DNA from: Strongylocentrotus purpuratus
Lineage: Eukaryota > Echinodermata > Echinoidea > Camarodonta > Strongylocentrotidae
Direction: 5' to 3'
Length of the DNA stretch: 64,000 bases
Assembly (NCBI RefSeq): GCF_000002235.5
Contig: NW_022145594.1
Location: 21,631,890-21,695,889 of the forward strand
Part shown: positions 1 to 11,329 of the stretch, one piece after another
How the letters are laid out: each line of letters opens with the position of its first letter
How positions within the stretch are numbered: the stretch's first letter is position 1
Translations under genes and position numbers: made by a program
The notes under the pieces: model-generated
The model's database searches: none
Seen by the model: the letters and a program-made list of their open reading frames with translations, nothing else
Told to the model about the DNA's origin: nothing

Positions 1-700
1 TGTTATCCTAAAAATGGATGGAACATCCTCAACATCCAAATATAATTGGTATATGATTATGAAATCTCATTGGCTTTTAATTAAAAACCTGTTACTAAGG
101 GAGAAATTACGACCCCAAAATACTCTCATTTTCGTTGTTTTGATTTAATCTATGGCAGCAAGTAGACCATAGTCCAATTCACCTTTTTGAGCGGGATAAA
201 GAACGCGTATTATCATACAATCAAATGTCTATTTGCCCAAATGATAGCCTGATACGAGGTGATATGAACCAAATCACGAGGTAATACATTCCTGTACAAT
301 TTGTCATTTCTATCGTCTTCCATATATGGCTCGATATTCTTATGATGAAGTTGGTGTTAACCTAAAATGGTTGGAACACCCTCAGCGTCCAAATATGATT
401 GGTAGATGATTGTGAAATCTCATTGGCGGGTAATTATAAGCCTGTTACTAAGGGTGAAGTTCTCAGCATTTAATACTGGGACATTTGTTTTATTGATTTC
501 ATCTTTAGCAAGCAAATGGTCCATAGTCCATTCCTCCTTTATTGAGCAGGAGAAAACACGAACATATAATGTCTCTTAGCTCAAACGACAGCTTGTCAAC
601 GAGATGGATGGAACACTCTCAACGTCCAAAGGTCGACACCTTCTGTTATGTGTTGAAGACAAATACATATATGTACAATCATTAATCATTAATATCTGAC
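1..700. repeat. Tandem copies of module M (period about 354 bp)
   Basis: Two consecutive copies start at 1 (tgttatcctaaaaatggatg) and 355 (tgttaacctaaaatggttgg), and a shorter third at about 600 (gatggatggaacactctcaa). Each carries the same landmarks: a text like catatatggctcgat, tgttaac, ggaacacctcaacgtcc, and a late GTTACTAAGGG block. The same module recurs near 1905, 3166, 7610, 12565 and 32495. No coding potential is seen. It is an interspersed repeat of unknown class and probably a non-autonomous transposon. Confidence 0.7.
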
Positions 701-929
701 AATAGCGTGGCTATGGGAAAAAAATCGTCGCATGAATGACTAGAGAATCGGGGGGGGGGGGGTGGGATCCAAACATTTTAGAAAAAGGCCGCACCACACT
801 ATTTAAAATCCGTCACTTATTGATCATTTTTTTGGGGTCATAATAAACAAAGAAACAAATCTTCCAATAATGTTTACACCATAAAAAAGCCTGGTGATAT
901 AATACATTTTCAAGTGATAGTTTACATTG

Positions 930-2450
930 TGAAAGAAAGCTGCTGCTCTCTCCTTGTAATTTTGATTCAGATTTGATAACAAATTAGATAATTATTTTAC
1001 ACAAATGGGGAGGATTCGATTCGTTCGTATTTCTTAACTGGTAATAATTGCTCACGTGATTCCCCACAATCTAAATATCATTATTTGTGTAATTCTTAAG
1101 TAGGGTAGGAACTGAGCTTTATTAGAGTGCAAAGTATCATAAACTCGAGCAGTACGTGTAAAGTGCAATATTCATAATCAAATACTTGTTTCTATTTTTT
1201 AATCTACCAACCATTTATGTCTGCACAAAATAAAGACAAGTCATCGTCAAAATGAGAGAAGAAATAATGCCAGGATGAACGACATAGGAACAGAGTCACC
1301 CTAGTTGAAATAAAGGTTCCTCTATAATGTCTGCCGAATACACAAGGATATTTTGTATTAAATAAATTATATTCAATACAGGAACCGGTTTCTATAAAGT
1401 AGTGATATACATGTAGCTACACTTTACCAAGCACGTTATGTTCAATGTACAAGCCAGTCAATCTTCGCCACCCGAAAATACCATTCTAACGTTCACAATC
1501 ATGCATGCAGTGCCAATGCAATTTGGCAATGCCAATGGAAATTACACGGCGTCCTCGTTTTAAATCAAAGTATTTCACTTCAGAATAAAACCAGTTACAT
1601 AGATCATGGATAGATCAAAGTATAATGAGAGGACTTTTTTGTCTGCCATGATAATTAATAAATTATCGAAATAGGGCTACTCTATGTTGATCAAAAGTCC
1701 GGTCATATTTTGAGTATTTTTTTATTTAAACAAACCAAACAACATTCATTAATTTTTATTAACATAATGTAGTAAATAATCAACACTGATAAACTTTTAT
1801 TACAAATTTTCAAACCCCAATATTCCATTTGTTTAGTTTGCCATATTGTTCCCATACAATATGGACGTGAAGCCCTAAAAGAATCCCGACTGGCCAGTTT
1901 TATTATATTTCTATTTGCTCAAACGATGGCGTGTTTTCAAGTGGTACGAACCAGATCACGAGATGGTATGCTTGTCTACCACCATATATGGCTCGATGAT
2001 TATTTTACAACGCCGGGAAAATTGTGAACGACCCCAAATCCATCAGGTTACACCTTCTGCTATGTGTTTCCACAATCTTGATGAATATGTATTTCCCGTT
2101 ACTAAGGGAGAAGTTTCCAGCATTAAAGACTGGGACTTTGGTTTTATTTATTTAATCTATGGCAACCAGAGATATAAGAGTTGATTTCCCTTTTATTTGA
2201 GTAGGATAAAAGGCATTAAATCAATAGAAGTATAAACTCATTTCATACGCTCGAATTTAATACCCGAGAAAGCAAAAACAAAAAGATTTCCTTTTAAATT
2301 CTAAGCAGGTAACCCCCTATTCTATTATTACAATCACCATACATGTAAATTATTCAGTTTTATGAGGTATTTCATTTTCAAAACAAAATAAATATTGTGG
2401 CAGATTAGCCTTGTAAAATACAGTCTCCTCCTCCTCCTTCTACTACTAAT
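930..2450 (+). repeat. Composite repeat family R, copy A
   Basis: The segment starts with a gctgctgctctctccttgta block and runs through gggaggattcgattcgtt, gtctgccgaatacacaa and aatcatgcatgcagtgccaa, ending in a module-M copy (about 1905-2200) and a trinucleotide array. The same order of landmarks is found at 6575-8430 (copy B), and the first half again at 28995-29965 (copy D). The copies have diverged by point changes and small indels. The short frames here are not conserved, so it is treated as a non-coding dispersed repeat of unknown class. Confidence 0.65.
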
Positions 2451-2475
2451 ACTACTATTAGTACTACTCCTACTT

Positions 2476-2526
<51 letters not shown>

Positions 2527-2545
2527 TTACTATTACTACTACTAT

Positions 2546-2599
<54 letters not shown>

Positions 2600-2638
2600 T
2601 ACTACTAACAAACTACTAAACTGTACTACGTACTGCTA

Positions 2639-2684
<46 letters not shown>

Positions 2685-2780
2685 TACAAGTACTACTACG
2701 ACATACTTCTACCAATACGTTTTGCCTAGTTTCCTTTTTATGATTACTACTACTACTACTAATACTACTACTACTAATAT

Positions 2781-2819
<39 letters not shown>

Positions 2820-2930
2820 AACTACTACTACCACTACTACTAACAAACTACTAAACTGTACTACGTACTGCTACTACTACTACGACATACTTCTACCAAT
2901 ACGTTTTGCCTAGTTTCCTTTTTATGATTC
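2425..2930. repeat. CTA/TAC trinucleotide array with a 235-bp duplication
   Basis: Almost pure (CTA)n microsatellite. A block containing aacaaactactaaactgtac and gacatacttctaccaatacg occurs twice, with the first motif at 2607 and 2842. The array has therefore been duplicated with its flank. Long leucine, threonine or valine frames over it are artefacts of the triplet repeat. Confidence 0.9.
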
Positions 2931-2963
2931 CAATACAAAGTAGATGATGAAGATCTATTGAAT

Positions 2964-3157
2964 GAGGGGCGATTGCCCAGTAGTATAGAGCAGTGGTCTC
3001 GTGAACGGGAGGTCCCGGTTCAAAACCGATTTGATGCGCTAGTGCCGTTCGGTAAGGCATTAATCCTCATTAGCAAGTTCCTCCGAGAGAACTAATAACC
3101 ATCAGTCCCCTGGTTTCTTACAACCATGCGCATGCTTTCTCAGCAGTCAGATGAAAC
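2964..3157 (+). mobile_element. SINE-A, copy 1 (tRNA-derived SINE)
   Basis: The head has an A-box-like stretch (gcccagtagtatagagc) and a B-box-like one (ggttcaaaacc) about 35 bp apart, the layout of a tRNA pol III promoter. The body carries gcgctagtgccgttcggtaa and taaggcattaatcctcatta. It ends at ctcagcagtcagatgaaac. Two more copies are at 12347 (plus) and 43384 (minus). The head has lost tRNA pairing, so this is a SINE and not a tRNA gene. Confidence 0.8.
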
Positions 3158-3458
3158 AAACAAACGAACACATGTCTGTTTGCTAAAACGAAAGCTTGTT
3201 TCAAAGTAGTACGAACCAAATCAGGAGGTAATACACTCCTTTACTATCTTCATTTCTTTCGTCTCCCAATTATTGCTCGATGATGCTTTTGATATAATGG
3301 GTGTTAACGGAACGACTGGGGGGGGGGGCACTTTCAACGTCTAACAGGTGACACCAACATGTTGAAGACAAATATATGTCTTTTACGCCCCAATAATTGT
3401 CTCTAACATCCTTTAAGGGCTTTGCTATCTAAAACACATCTGGTTGGTTGACTGACTA

Positions 3459-4176
3459 CGCTCTAAAAATATTGGGCAAAAAATCGCCCATTGTTTACCG
3501 AACATGAGGGCGGTTATGTGTCCATCCAACTGTTGGGTAAATTAAAGATTTTGCACGATTTACCCAGTGTTGAATAAAAAGAAAATACCCAACTTTTAAC
3601 CAACACAAATTTAACCAATCAGAAATTTACCCAATTTTCACCATAATGTGTAGCATACTAGACACTAGTTGGGCAATCAAGTTAGTTAAAATATTATATG
3701 CAAAAGGACATTAGTGCCGCGGCGGTACTCGAACCGCGTACACTGTGATCCACAGTCATGTGACATATCCACTCGACCACGACACCTCTCATATAAGAAT
3801 AAAACTCTTTTGTTGGATAATAATGTTGCCCGACTTACGTTTGCCCAGTTTCATCTCCCCAACATATTTTGAACATTTAGTTTGGTAAATGGTTGGGAGA
3901 AAATAACTCAAATGTTGGACAAAAATGGCCCAACTCTAATTAGCCCAATAACATTACCTAATTATTTCATCGTTTACTACATGGTTGGTAGGAAATAACC
4001 CAATTATTGGACAACATTTGCCCATCACTGATTTGCCAAGTAGCACCTTCCCAACCTATTTTTGTTTACCTTTCATTAGGTAACTTAATGGTTGGGAGAA
4101 AATAACCCAATTATCGGACAAAATTTGCCCAACTTCGATTTACCCAGTTACATCTGCCCAACTTTTTTTTACAGTG
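3459..4176. mobile_element. MITE with CACTGTAAAAA-type ends, TA target site
   Basis: The right end is aactttttttttacagtg followed by TA. The left end after TA is cgctctaaaaatattgggca, which matches the reverse complement of the right end with a few changes. The interior has three roughly 100-bp subrepeats starting atggttgg(g/t)agaaaataac at about 3891, 3981 and 4090. Comparison with the empty module-M copy supports insertion at TA. It has no coding capacity, and a SINE-type head lies inside it. Confidence 0.7.
3711..3789 (-). mobile_element. SINE-B tRNA-like head, copy 1
   Basis: Read on the minus strand it shows ggtgtcgtggtcgagtgg (A-box region) and cgcggttcgagtaccgc (B-box region). The same text is on the minus strand at 14200-14280. 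Acceptor-stem pairing is poor, so it is scored as a SINE head or tRNA pseudogene inside the MITE. Confidence 0.65.
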
Positions 4177-4300
4177 TAAAGAATCTCTATGGCGGAGTGT
4201 TTGGTAGAATGAAATACCCATTTTCACTTTCGGGATATGAATAACTAGGCACGTTTCGAATATAATCGTCATTTAGAAGTGTTTGAAGAGGTTTCTTTGA

Positions 4301-4739
4301 TGTGTTAATGGTTTATACCCAACAACTCAAAATTATTGTCACCGTAACAAAAATATGTATTAGTAGGATATTATTAGAATGAATAATTCTAACAAAATGT
4401 AATGGAGTCCTTCGTATATATCGCAGAAGCTGGCCACTAAACCGATAGCCCACGATATGGACAGCCAACCACGACATTGTTGGTCCCGTGATAGCCCCTT
4501 TTGGAGACTTCACTAAACCTAGAGCCCACGAAAACGACATTGGTTGTTTCTTGCGCATCCTAAGCACTCGGTAGAGATTTCACTAAACTTTCCCCTTTTT
4601 TGGTGCCACTACATTTTGCTAAACTACCTTGGTAACATCTTCTAGTATTGATAGTCTGCTATGTTTAGTTTATTATAGTTTGTAATGAGAGGAAATTATT
4701 TGGAATGTTTGATTATTGAACAAAGAAGACGAACGACTT
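4301..4739. other. No gene or repeat recognised
   Basis: AT-rich sequence. One 84-codon frame on the minus strand (4313-4567) lacks recognisable motifs, codon bias or a splice context and is not called. Confidence 0.5.
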
Positions 4740-5315
4740 GATAAAGGGCTGATCGTCAACGAAACGGAGATAAGTCTTGTGTCAACTCTGTTTTTATGCT
4801 ACGGCAGGTAGCCAGTGAAAACGAATTCGTTTAATCAAATTATGAGAATGCAAACATTACTTTAAAGGTAAAGACCGGTAACGGTAAAATTGCGGTTCAA
4901 GAGTTTTGGGTGCAAAATATCCATTCAATATTGTTTAAATATTGCCTACAGGGTTTAGATAGCAATACTTCAACCTAAATTTGCCAGAAAGCAGAAATAT
5001 ATGCCCAAATGTTCAACGTTGAAGTGCATTCGCAATATCTATCCATGCCGGATCGATATGATAATTTACCAAATATATTAATTCGTAGGCGGTTTTCCGG
5101 CAACATTTGTATCATCACGTATCAGTCAAAACATATTATTTCACATGAAACATGAAACTGGTCTATACCTTTAAATAAACAGAACTTTGTTATTCCATGC
5201 TCATTTTCCTGCTTGAGGTGTCATATGAAAGGGCAGAAAATGAACTTTCAAGAAATGTGATTTTTGGTTCTTGAAATTCAGATACCGTCCGCTAAACCGC
5301 CGAACATTTGAAATT
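4740..5315. mobile_element. Truncated copy of the palindromic mariner-type MITE, interrupted
   Basis: Matches the right arm of the 45722-46593 element: gtcaacgaaacggag, gctacggcaggtagccagtg, aaacgaattcgtt, cagaactttgttattcc, gaggtgtcatatgaaagggc and aattcagataccg in the same order. The left arm and the outer terminus are missing. It is split by a 305-bp insertion at 4866-5170. Confidence 0.75.
4866..5170. mobile_element. 305-bp MITE with TTAA target duplication, nested in another MITE
   Basis: TTAA occurs at both edges (4862-4865 and 5171-5174). The ends are inverted: aggtaaagaccggt at the left, and the reverse complement of the right end reads aggtatagaccagt. The uninterrupted sister MITE reads ctactttaaacaaacagaac at this point, so the target site is confirmed. 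TTAA targets suggest piggyBac or Kolobok-type mobilisation; the family cannot be settled from this sequence. Confidence 0.7.
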
Positions 5316-5481
5316 TAGTGTGCTGAAATTTGAAAATCGTGCCGTCAGATATTTATATCAGTGAGGGAGGGGGAAGGGGGTTGCATAGTGACTGCTTTAA
5401 AAAAAATCAACCCCCCCCCCCCTTTGAGCTATAAAAAAGTAAATTTCTGGTCAGTGCAACGCACTTTAACTAAAGATAGTA

Positions 5482-6395
5482 CACTGTAAAAAAATAATAG
5501 TCGAAATAACTCAATAAAATTGAGGACAAGAATTGCCTTATTTTTATTAAGTAAATATTACCTACGGCATCTTAAGTAGAATTTACTTATTTTGCTGAAT
5601 AAATTTTTACTCAGTTAAATCGAGTTACATTGACGTAAATAATTTAAGTATTGTAATCATTTTAGATAATTAAAAAAAAGCTATGATAGGATTACATATT
5701 GCACGATTTGGTACCCATCTAATCTAACAAGTAACATCCACTAAACATTCACTACTTCTATTTAAGATTAATCACTAATCACTAACACTACTTCTATTTA
5801 AGATTTACATACGCTTCAATTCGACACATATTGAAAGGCTCCAAATTTTATATATACTTGATCGTAGCATCTTAAAAGGAAAATTGGTTGACAATTTCCT
5901 GAAATATCAAGTTTTGATTTGTTTTGAACTGGGTAACAATTAAAAATTGTCTTGTCTTTGCTTAGCCATGTTAAATGAATTAGTAAATGTTTTAAAGTCC
6001 TTAAATTTTCATTCAACCACAAAAAAGAATTGTTTTATTTAAAAAAGAGTTTAATTTGGTCTTAATGAATATTCATAAATTATGTAAATATTTTTATTAC
6101 GCACTGCATCGGTCCTTACTTTAAAAAGATAAGAATAATCAACATAAATTGTTTGAGTAATACGTATAATTTCTGATTTTGAGTTAAAATTACTAAATTA
6201 ATACAAGCTGAAATTACTTAAAGTTTGTATGTATTTGATTTTACTTAAATATTCCACGTATGTTCTACTAAATTGAAAGTTTGAGTTAGCAAGACTTAAA
6301 TTTAGTGCGTAAGTGGCAAAACTAATGTTTTCAAGTAAATTCTACATGGAAAAAATACGTAAAAATTACCAATGAACAAATTATTTTTTACAGTG
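5482..6395. mobile_element. 914-bp MITE with CACTGTAAAAAA termini and TA duplication
   Basis: Left end cactgtaaaaaaataatag after TA (5480-5481). Right end aaattattttttacagtg before TA (6396-6397). The terminal 17 bp or so are inverted copies. The interior is very AT-rich with aacttaa/ttaagt words and has no convincing ORF. The terminal motif is the same as in the 3459-4176 element, so both are probably moved by one TA-targeting transposase family. Confidence 0.75.
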
Positions 6396-6574
6396 TAGGA
6401 CTATCTACACAGTGTAACGAACTTTTCTTCTCACATCAATGATGGGTTGAAGTATCTTTCCTTTTGATTTTACTTTTGACCAATCGTAGAGTAAGATTCT
6501 TCGTATGTGGAATATAATAAATTATAACTTTTTATTCTCGGGAAAATAACCTATATCACTGTATAATGTATAGA

Positions 6575-8430
6575 GACACCCCAGAGCCTTTGTGTAAGAC
6601 AGCTGGTGCTCTCCCCTTGTAATTATAATTCAGATGTGATAATACTTGAGATAAGTATTTTTCAAGTAGGGGGAGGATTCGATTCGTTAATATTTCTTAA
6701 CTGATAATAATTCCTCACACGATTCCCCATGATCTAGATATCATTATTTGTCTTAATATTAAGTAGGGTAGGAACTTAGCTTTATCAGAGTGCAAAGTAT
6801 CTTGAACTCGAGCAGTATGTATAAAGTGCAATATTCCTTATCAAATAATTGTTTCTATTTTTTTAAATCCTATATACCATTTATGTCTGCCGAAAATAAA
6901 GAAAAGTCATCGTCAAAATGAAAGAAGAAAATATTGCAAGGATGAACGACATAGAACAGAATCTCCCTAGTATGAATTATTCATGGTTGAAATAAAGCTT
7001 CCTCTATTAAGTCTGCCGAATACACAATGATACCTCGTTTTAAATTTGTTTTGAGATTATTTTCCTCTTTGATTCTTCACTTTTTATTCACTTTTTATTC
7101 CGGTTTCTATAAAGTATTGATAAGCTAAATTCTACCAATCACGTTAAATTCGATGTAAAAGACAGTCAATCTTCGCCACCAGAAAATAGCATTCTAATGT
7201 TCACAATCATGCATGTAGTGCCAAGGCAATTTGACCAATGCCAATGGGATATACACGGCGTCCTCGTTTTGAATCACAGTCTTTCAATTTAGAATAAAAC
7301 CAGTTACAGAGATAATGGGTAGATCGAACTCTTTTGAGAGAACTTTTTTTTGTCTGCCATGATAAGTATCAGAATGGGGCTACTACATCTTAATCAAAAG
7401 TCCGGTCATATTTTGAATATCTTTCGATTTAAACAAATCAAACAACATTCATTAATTTATATTAACATAATGTAGTAAATAATTAACACTGGTAAAGTCT
7501 TATTACACATTTCCAAACCCCAATATTACATTTTTTTCGTTTGCCAATATTGTTCCAATACACTATGGACGTGAAGCTCTAATAGTATCCCGACTGGCAA
7601 GTTGTATCCTTCTTCTATTTACTCAAACGATAGGGTGTTTTCAAGTGGTACGAACCAGTTCATGAGATGGTATATTCGTCTGCCATCATGACGACCATAT
7701 ATGGCTCGATGATTCTTTAACAAATATGGGTGTTAACGTACAGATGTGTGCCGGCAGTAAAAAAATATCAACATCCCCAAATCCAACAGGTTACACCTTT
7801 TGTTATTTGTTTCCACAATCTTGAGGAATATGTATTTCAAGCCCCTTGACCTAATTGAAATACGATGTGTTAACGTAGAGATGTGTGCCGGCAGTAAGAA
7901 AATATCAACATCCCCAAATCCAACAGGTTACACCTTTTGTTATTTGTTTCCACAATCTTGAGGAATATGTATTTCAAGCCCCTTGACCTAATTGAAATAC
8001 GATAAGGTTGGATACAATATAAGAAAACAACATCTAATCGGAAGATAGCTTTGAAATTTGATTGGCTGCTAATTATTAACCTGTTTACTAGGGGAGAGGT
8101 TACCGACATTACAGAATGTGACTTTGGTTTGATTGATTTCAGCTATGGCAACCAGAAAGATAAAAGTAAATTTTCCCTTTTTTAAGCGGGATAAAAGGAA
8201 AATAAATAAAATGCATTATAACGGAATTTCAATATGCTAGAAGTTACATCCGAGAATGCAAAATATATATTTTATTTTTATTTTATTATTCTAAACAGGT
8301 AACCTGAATTCTTCGGTTATAATCAGCATAAATGAAAGTATTCAGTTTTATCACATGTTTTTTTCAAAACAAACTTTAATTGTGGCAAATTAGCATTGTG
8401 CTAACAAATCATACAAAACGGTCTCCTCCT
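6575..8430 (+). repeat. Composite repeat family R, copy B
   Basis: Collinear with copy A: cagctggtgctctccccttg, gggaggattcgattcgtt, gcagtatgtataaagtgcaa, gtctgccgaatacacaatga, aatcatgcatgtagtgcc, then module M near 7610 and a trinucleotide array. About 5.65 kb separates equivalent points of copies A and B. Copy B carries its own 137-bp tandem duplication. No conserved ORF. Confidence 0.65.
7731..8004. repeat. Recent 137-bp tandem duplication
   Basis: Units 7731-7867 and 7868-8004 both begin tgttaacgta and end near attgaaatacgat. They differ at only about two positions (cagatg/gagatg and aaaaaa/aagaaa), so the event is much younger than the surrounding repeat. Confidence 0.9.
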
Positions 8431-8583
8431 ATTACTACTGCTACTTCCACTATTACTACTACTACTACTACTACTTCTACTACTACTTCTACTCCTATTA
8501 CTACTACTTCTACTACTACCACTTCTACTACTACTAATACTACTATTACTAATACAACTACTACTACTACCACCACCACTACC
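8428..8583. repeat. ACT trinucleotide array of copy B
   Basis: Interrupted (ACT/TTC)n run equivalent in position to the array at 2425-2930. It has acquired the ACC variant at its 3' end. The threonine-rich and valine-rich frames over it are not genes. Confidence 0.9.
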
Positions 8584-9265
8584 AGGGGCGGCCGAGCGAC
8601 TTCCAAAGTGTGGGGGGGGGCACCGAGAAAAAAAGGCTCTTTCTGGAAAAAAAGGACACTTACAAAGGGAAATCTCAATGCGAAAACATACAATTTGTTA
8701 GACATTGGTATATACCCATAAATTGTAATTACATTATCAGGGATGATTTCAATTTTTTCTCACTTTATACACCATACAATATATTGCTTAAGCATCCTGC
8801 TTTGATATGAGATGGTCTGACAATTATTTGAGAGCGAGCGAAGCGAGCAAGGACACTTTTTAATATTTGTGACATCGCAGTGTGAAAAATTACATCTTAT
8901 AAATAGGGAAAAACCCAATCCTGATGGGGTTATAAGCACATTCTCATAACGGAAGACTGAAAAGACCTTTGATAAGTAACATAAGTATATCATCTATAGA
9001 TGCGTGCGAGCGTAGCGAGTGAGCTTTGGGAGAAATTGCTCTTATTCGCCTGAAATTTGAGGCGCGTTTAATGATGAGAGGAATATGGGACACCCAATAA
9101 ACAGAATACTAAAAAATAACCTCTTTTGGGATTGTATTTTAAGTGATTTTAAAGTATGGTGCCTTTTGAACTAGATTTCAACGTTATCGACACGTGCCTT
9201 CATTAAAAAAAAAGTACTCCTGTTCACGTTTTCATCTAGCCTAAAAACCACAAATTTATCACACG
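8584..9265. other. No gene; unclassified repeat fragments
   Basis: Contains a G-rich run near 8614, and two gcgagcgaagcgagc/gcgagcgtagcgagtg words (about 8830 and 9005). These words recur at 13726 and 55518 and suggest a dispersed element. No coding signal was found. Confidence 0.4.
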
Positions 9266-9269
9266 ACTG

Positions 9270-10085
9270 GAGTAACGTGATTCCACTTACCTCTGTAAAT
9301 CAAGTGTTGATGACCAAATAACCACTAGACCAAGCAACGAGTTTTTTATCCGTTAACCGATGGTGGTGATAAATAAGTAATTATTTGGTCTTTTAAGCAC
9401 CTTTATCGATTGGTTTCACAGGTTATCCAATGTTGATGGTAAAAATCACGTTATTTACACCGGCTAATCGTCTTATTGTTCTGTCCGTGAATCTCTGGTT
9501 GTAATTTGAAGTGTCTTACACACCTCTTTTGAATGGTTTTAAACTTTCTTGGTGATGATCACGGGGCTCAAGCTGATTACTAATCTCAGCTGTGAATCCG
9601 TGATATTTAGGTGTGAAAACTTAGTAATTATTAGGTGTCTTAAAACACCTTTTTAAATGGTAGTCAAGGTTGCCATGAGTTCCGCGGTAATGATCTCGTG
9701 ACTCGAACGGATTATTAATGTAAGCTGGGCATCCGTGATTTTTAGGTGTGAAAAATTAGTCATTATTAGGTGTCTTAAAACACCTTTTTAAATGGTTTCA
9801 AAGTTACCATAACTTTCTTGGTAATGATCTCGTGACTCGAACGGATTATTAATGTAAGCTGGGCATCCGTGATTTTTAGGTGTGAAAAATTAGTCATTAT
9901 TAGGTGTCTTAAAACACCTTTTTTAATGGTTTCAAAGTTACCATAACTTTCTTGGTGATGATCACGTGGCTAAAACTGATTACAAATCTAAGCTGTGAAT
10001 TCGTGATATTTAGGTGTGAACAATGAGTTATTCTTGGGTGTATTGATGGTTTCACAGTTACCATTTAAGTTCCGTGGTGATAATC
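9270..10085 (+). repeat. Satellite array, period about 134 bp
   Basis: The anchor gtgat(a/t)tttaggtgtgaa lies at 9600, 9735, 9869 and 10003 (spacings 135, 134, 134), with more decayed units before 9600. Each unit holds the inverted pair aggtgtcttaaaacacct and a gatctcgtgactcgaacgga-like block. The two central units are nearly identical. No spacer/repeat structure of the CRISPR type. Confidence 0.85.
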
Positions 10086-10091
10086 CCGTGA

Positions 10092-10205
10092 CTGTTGGCA
10101 TATTTCTATTTGCACCAGTTGATAACTGACTGTTGGCATATTTTCATTGCACCAGTTGATAACTGGTCTGTGTGCATATTTCCAGTTGAACCAGCTGACA
10201 CCAAT
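10092..10205 (+). repeat. Three 38-bp repeats around caccagttgataactg
   Basis: Units begin at 10092, 10130 and 10168 (ctgttggcata or ctgtgtgcata). Each includes an inverted CCAGTT...AACTGG pair. This immediately follows the 134-bp satellite. Confidence 0.8.
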
Positions 10206-10534
10206 TAATTTGCATATTGAATATAGGGTGCGTGCAGATCTTTGTTTTTTTAACAATTTATCTGAATTTACAGCATTTTTCTTAATTACGGATGATTTAG
10301 TTATATGCAATTCATTTCGAAAATACTACAAATATAAATTACCAGTTATTGGGACATTTCGCTACTTCGTATAAATTACATTTAATTAAACATGAATAAG
10401 GGAAACATTAACTATGAACTAAAATAATTTCAATAAAATACAAGTATATGGAAAATTTCGATTAATTAAATTATGTAAGTCTACTTATTTCCAACGCCTT
10501 TACATTGGAAATACAGACGTACCAGTATTGAAGT
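10206..10534. other. No feature recognised
   Basis: AT-rich spacer between the two CCAGTT-rich blocks. Short frames on both strands overlap and show no motif. Confidence 0.5.
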
Positions 10535-10700
10535 GTTGTTGCTGTTCAACTGGTTGGAAGTTTTACCAAATGGTTCTAATGGCTCAGCTAGACCAGTTGA
10601 ATTCTAACTGGCCTGGACCAACTGGATCATTTAGCCCATTTCAATTTCCAGGGTTACCAGTTGGCATTAACTGGTTCATCAACTGGACCAGTTGCAACTA
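10535..10700. repeat. Cluster of CCAGTT/AACTGG words
   Basis: About eight copies of CCAGTT or its complement AACTGG within 165 bp, in both orientations (for example caactggaccagttgcaact near 10679). The word contains the Myb-type YAACTG and the E-box CAACTG. A regulatory role is speculative; dispersed-repeat origin is equally possible. Confidence 0.5.
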
Positions 10701-11329
10701 TAGCTTTCTCTTCTGGGATGTTTGCACCCACGCCCACCCCCTCTAATCCCAAACTGCTTCCGACGCGCCTGGACGTAATTATGGAAAATCCAAAACACGA
10801 TGTTCAGAAACGGGATGAGAACGTCATTATTTTGGTTCATTTATTGTGTAACATTTGCGTAATTATTGGGTTGAACGTGGGAAACAGTAACATATTTCCT
10901 CTTCGACGTAAATTTCACTTGAATGAAGAACATGATTCATCTCATGTCAGCCTCGTGATATTCACGTGAATTTCACGCAGATTTGACTAAAACTATCACT
11001 AACGCTTCACGTGTTTCTGTGACGCGATTCTAAAACTTCTAAAGAATGTGATAATTTCGTTTATGAAGATGTTATTTCATATCTAAACAAAAACGGGAGT
11101 ATTAGGTTTACAAACCATGGTCTCCAAGGTAGTGATAATCACGTTATTATAATGGTGATATTGCAGTGACAATTGCGTGATTTGGTGTACGTGTGTTTTA
11201 AGTGACCTTGTGCAATAAACGTATTAACACAATTACGTAAATGTCAGGTGTTTGAAGAACGTAACTCTCCTCAAGTCGATACCTTGATATTGACGTGATT
11301 TTCTCGTGATTTCGTTTATTGGGCACTTA
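10701..11329. other. No gene recognised
   Basis: A 102-codon plus-strand frame (10661-10969) has no recognisable domain. The stretch is rich in cgtgat/atcacg words, perhaps an eroded relative of the 134-bp satellite. Confidence 0.4.

Larger units (their letters stand above)
3166..4300 (+). repeat. Module M copy split by a MITE
   Basis: Module M landmarks run from tgtctgtttgctaaaacgaa to ggttggttgactgac at 3458, then resume at 4178 with aagaatctctatggcgga and end near 4300. In the uninterrupted copy (12565-13010) the two parts are adjacent (ggttgactggcaagagaatc), so the 3459-4176 MITE was inserted here. Confidence 0.7.

Noticed and set aside
2395-2913. Leucine-, valine- and threonine-rich frames
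   Set aside because: They are translations of the CTA/TAC triplet arrays; all frames stay open on both strands.
3711-3789. Minus-strand tRNA gene
   Set aside because: Acceptor-stem pairing is weak and the same head begins a SINE at 14117-14280.
8380-8721. 113-codon Thr/Ser-rich frame
   Set aside because: Same triplet-repeat artefact, extended by chance into flank.
9270-10085. CRISPR-like array
   Set aside because: Period of 134 bp with no unique spacers, in a eukaryotic context; it is a satellite.
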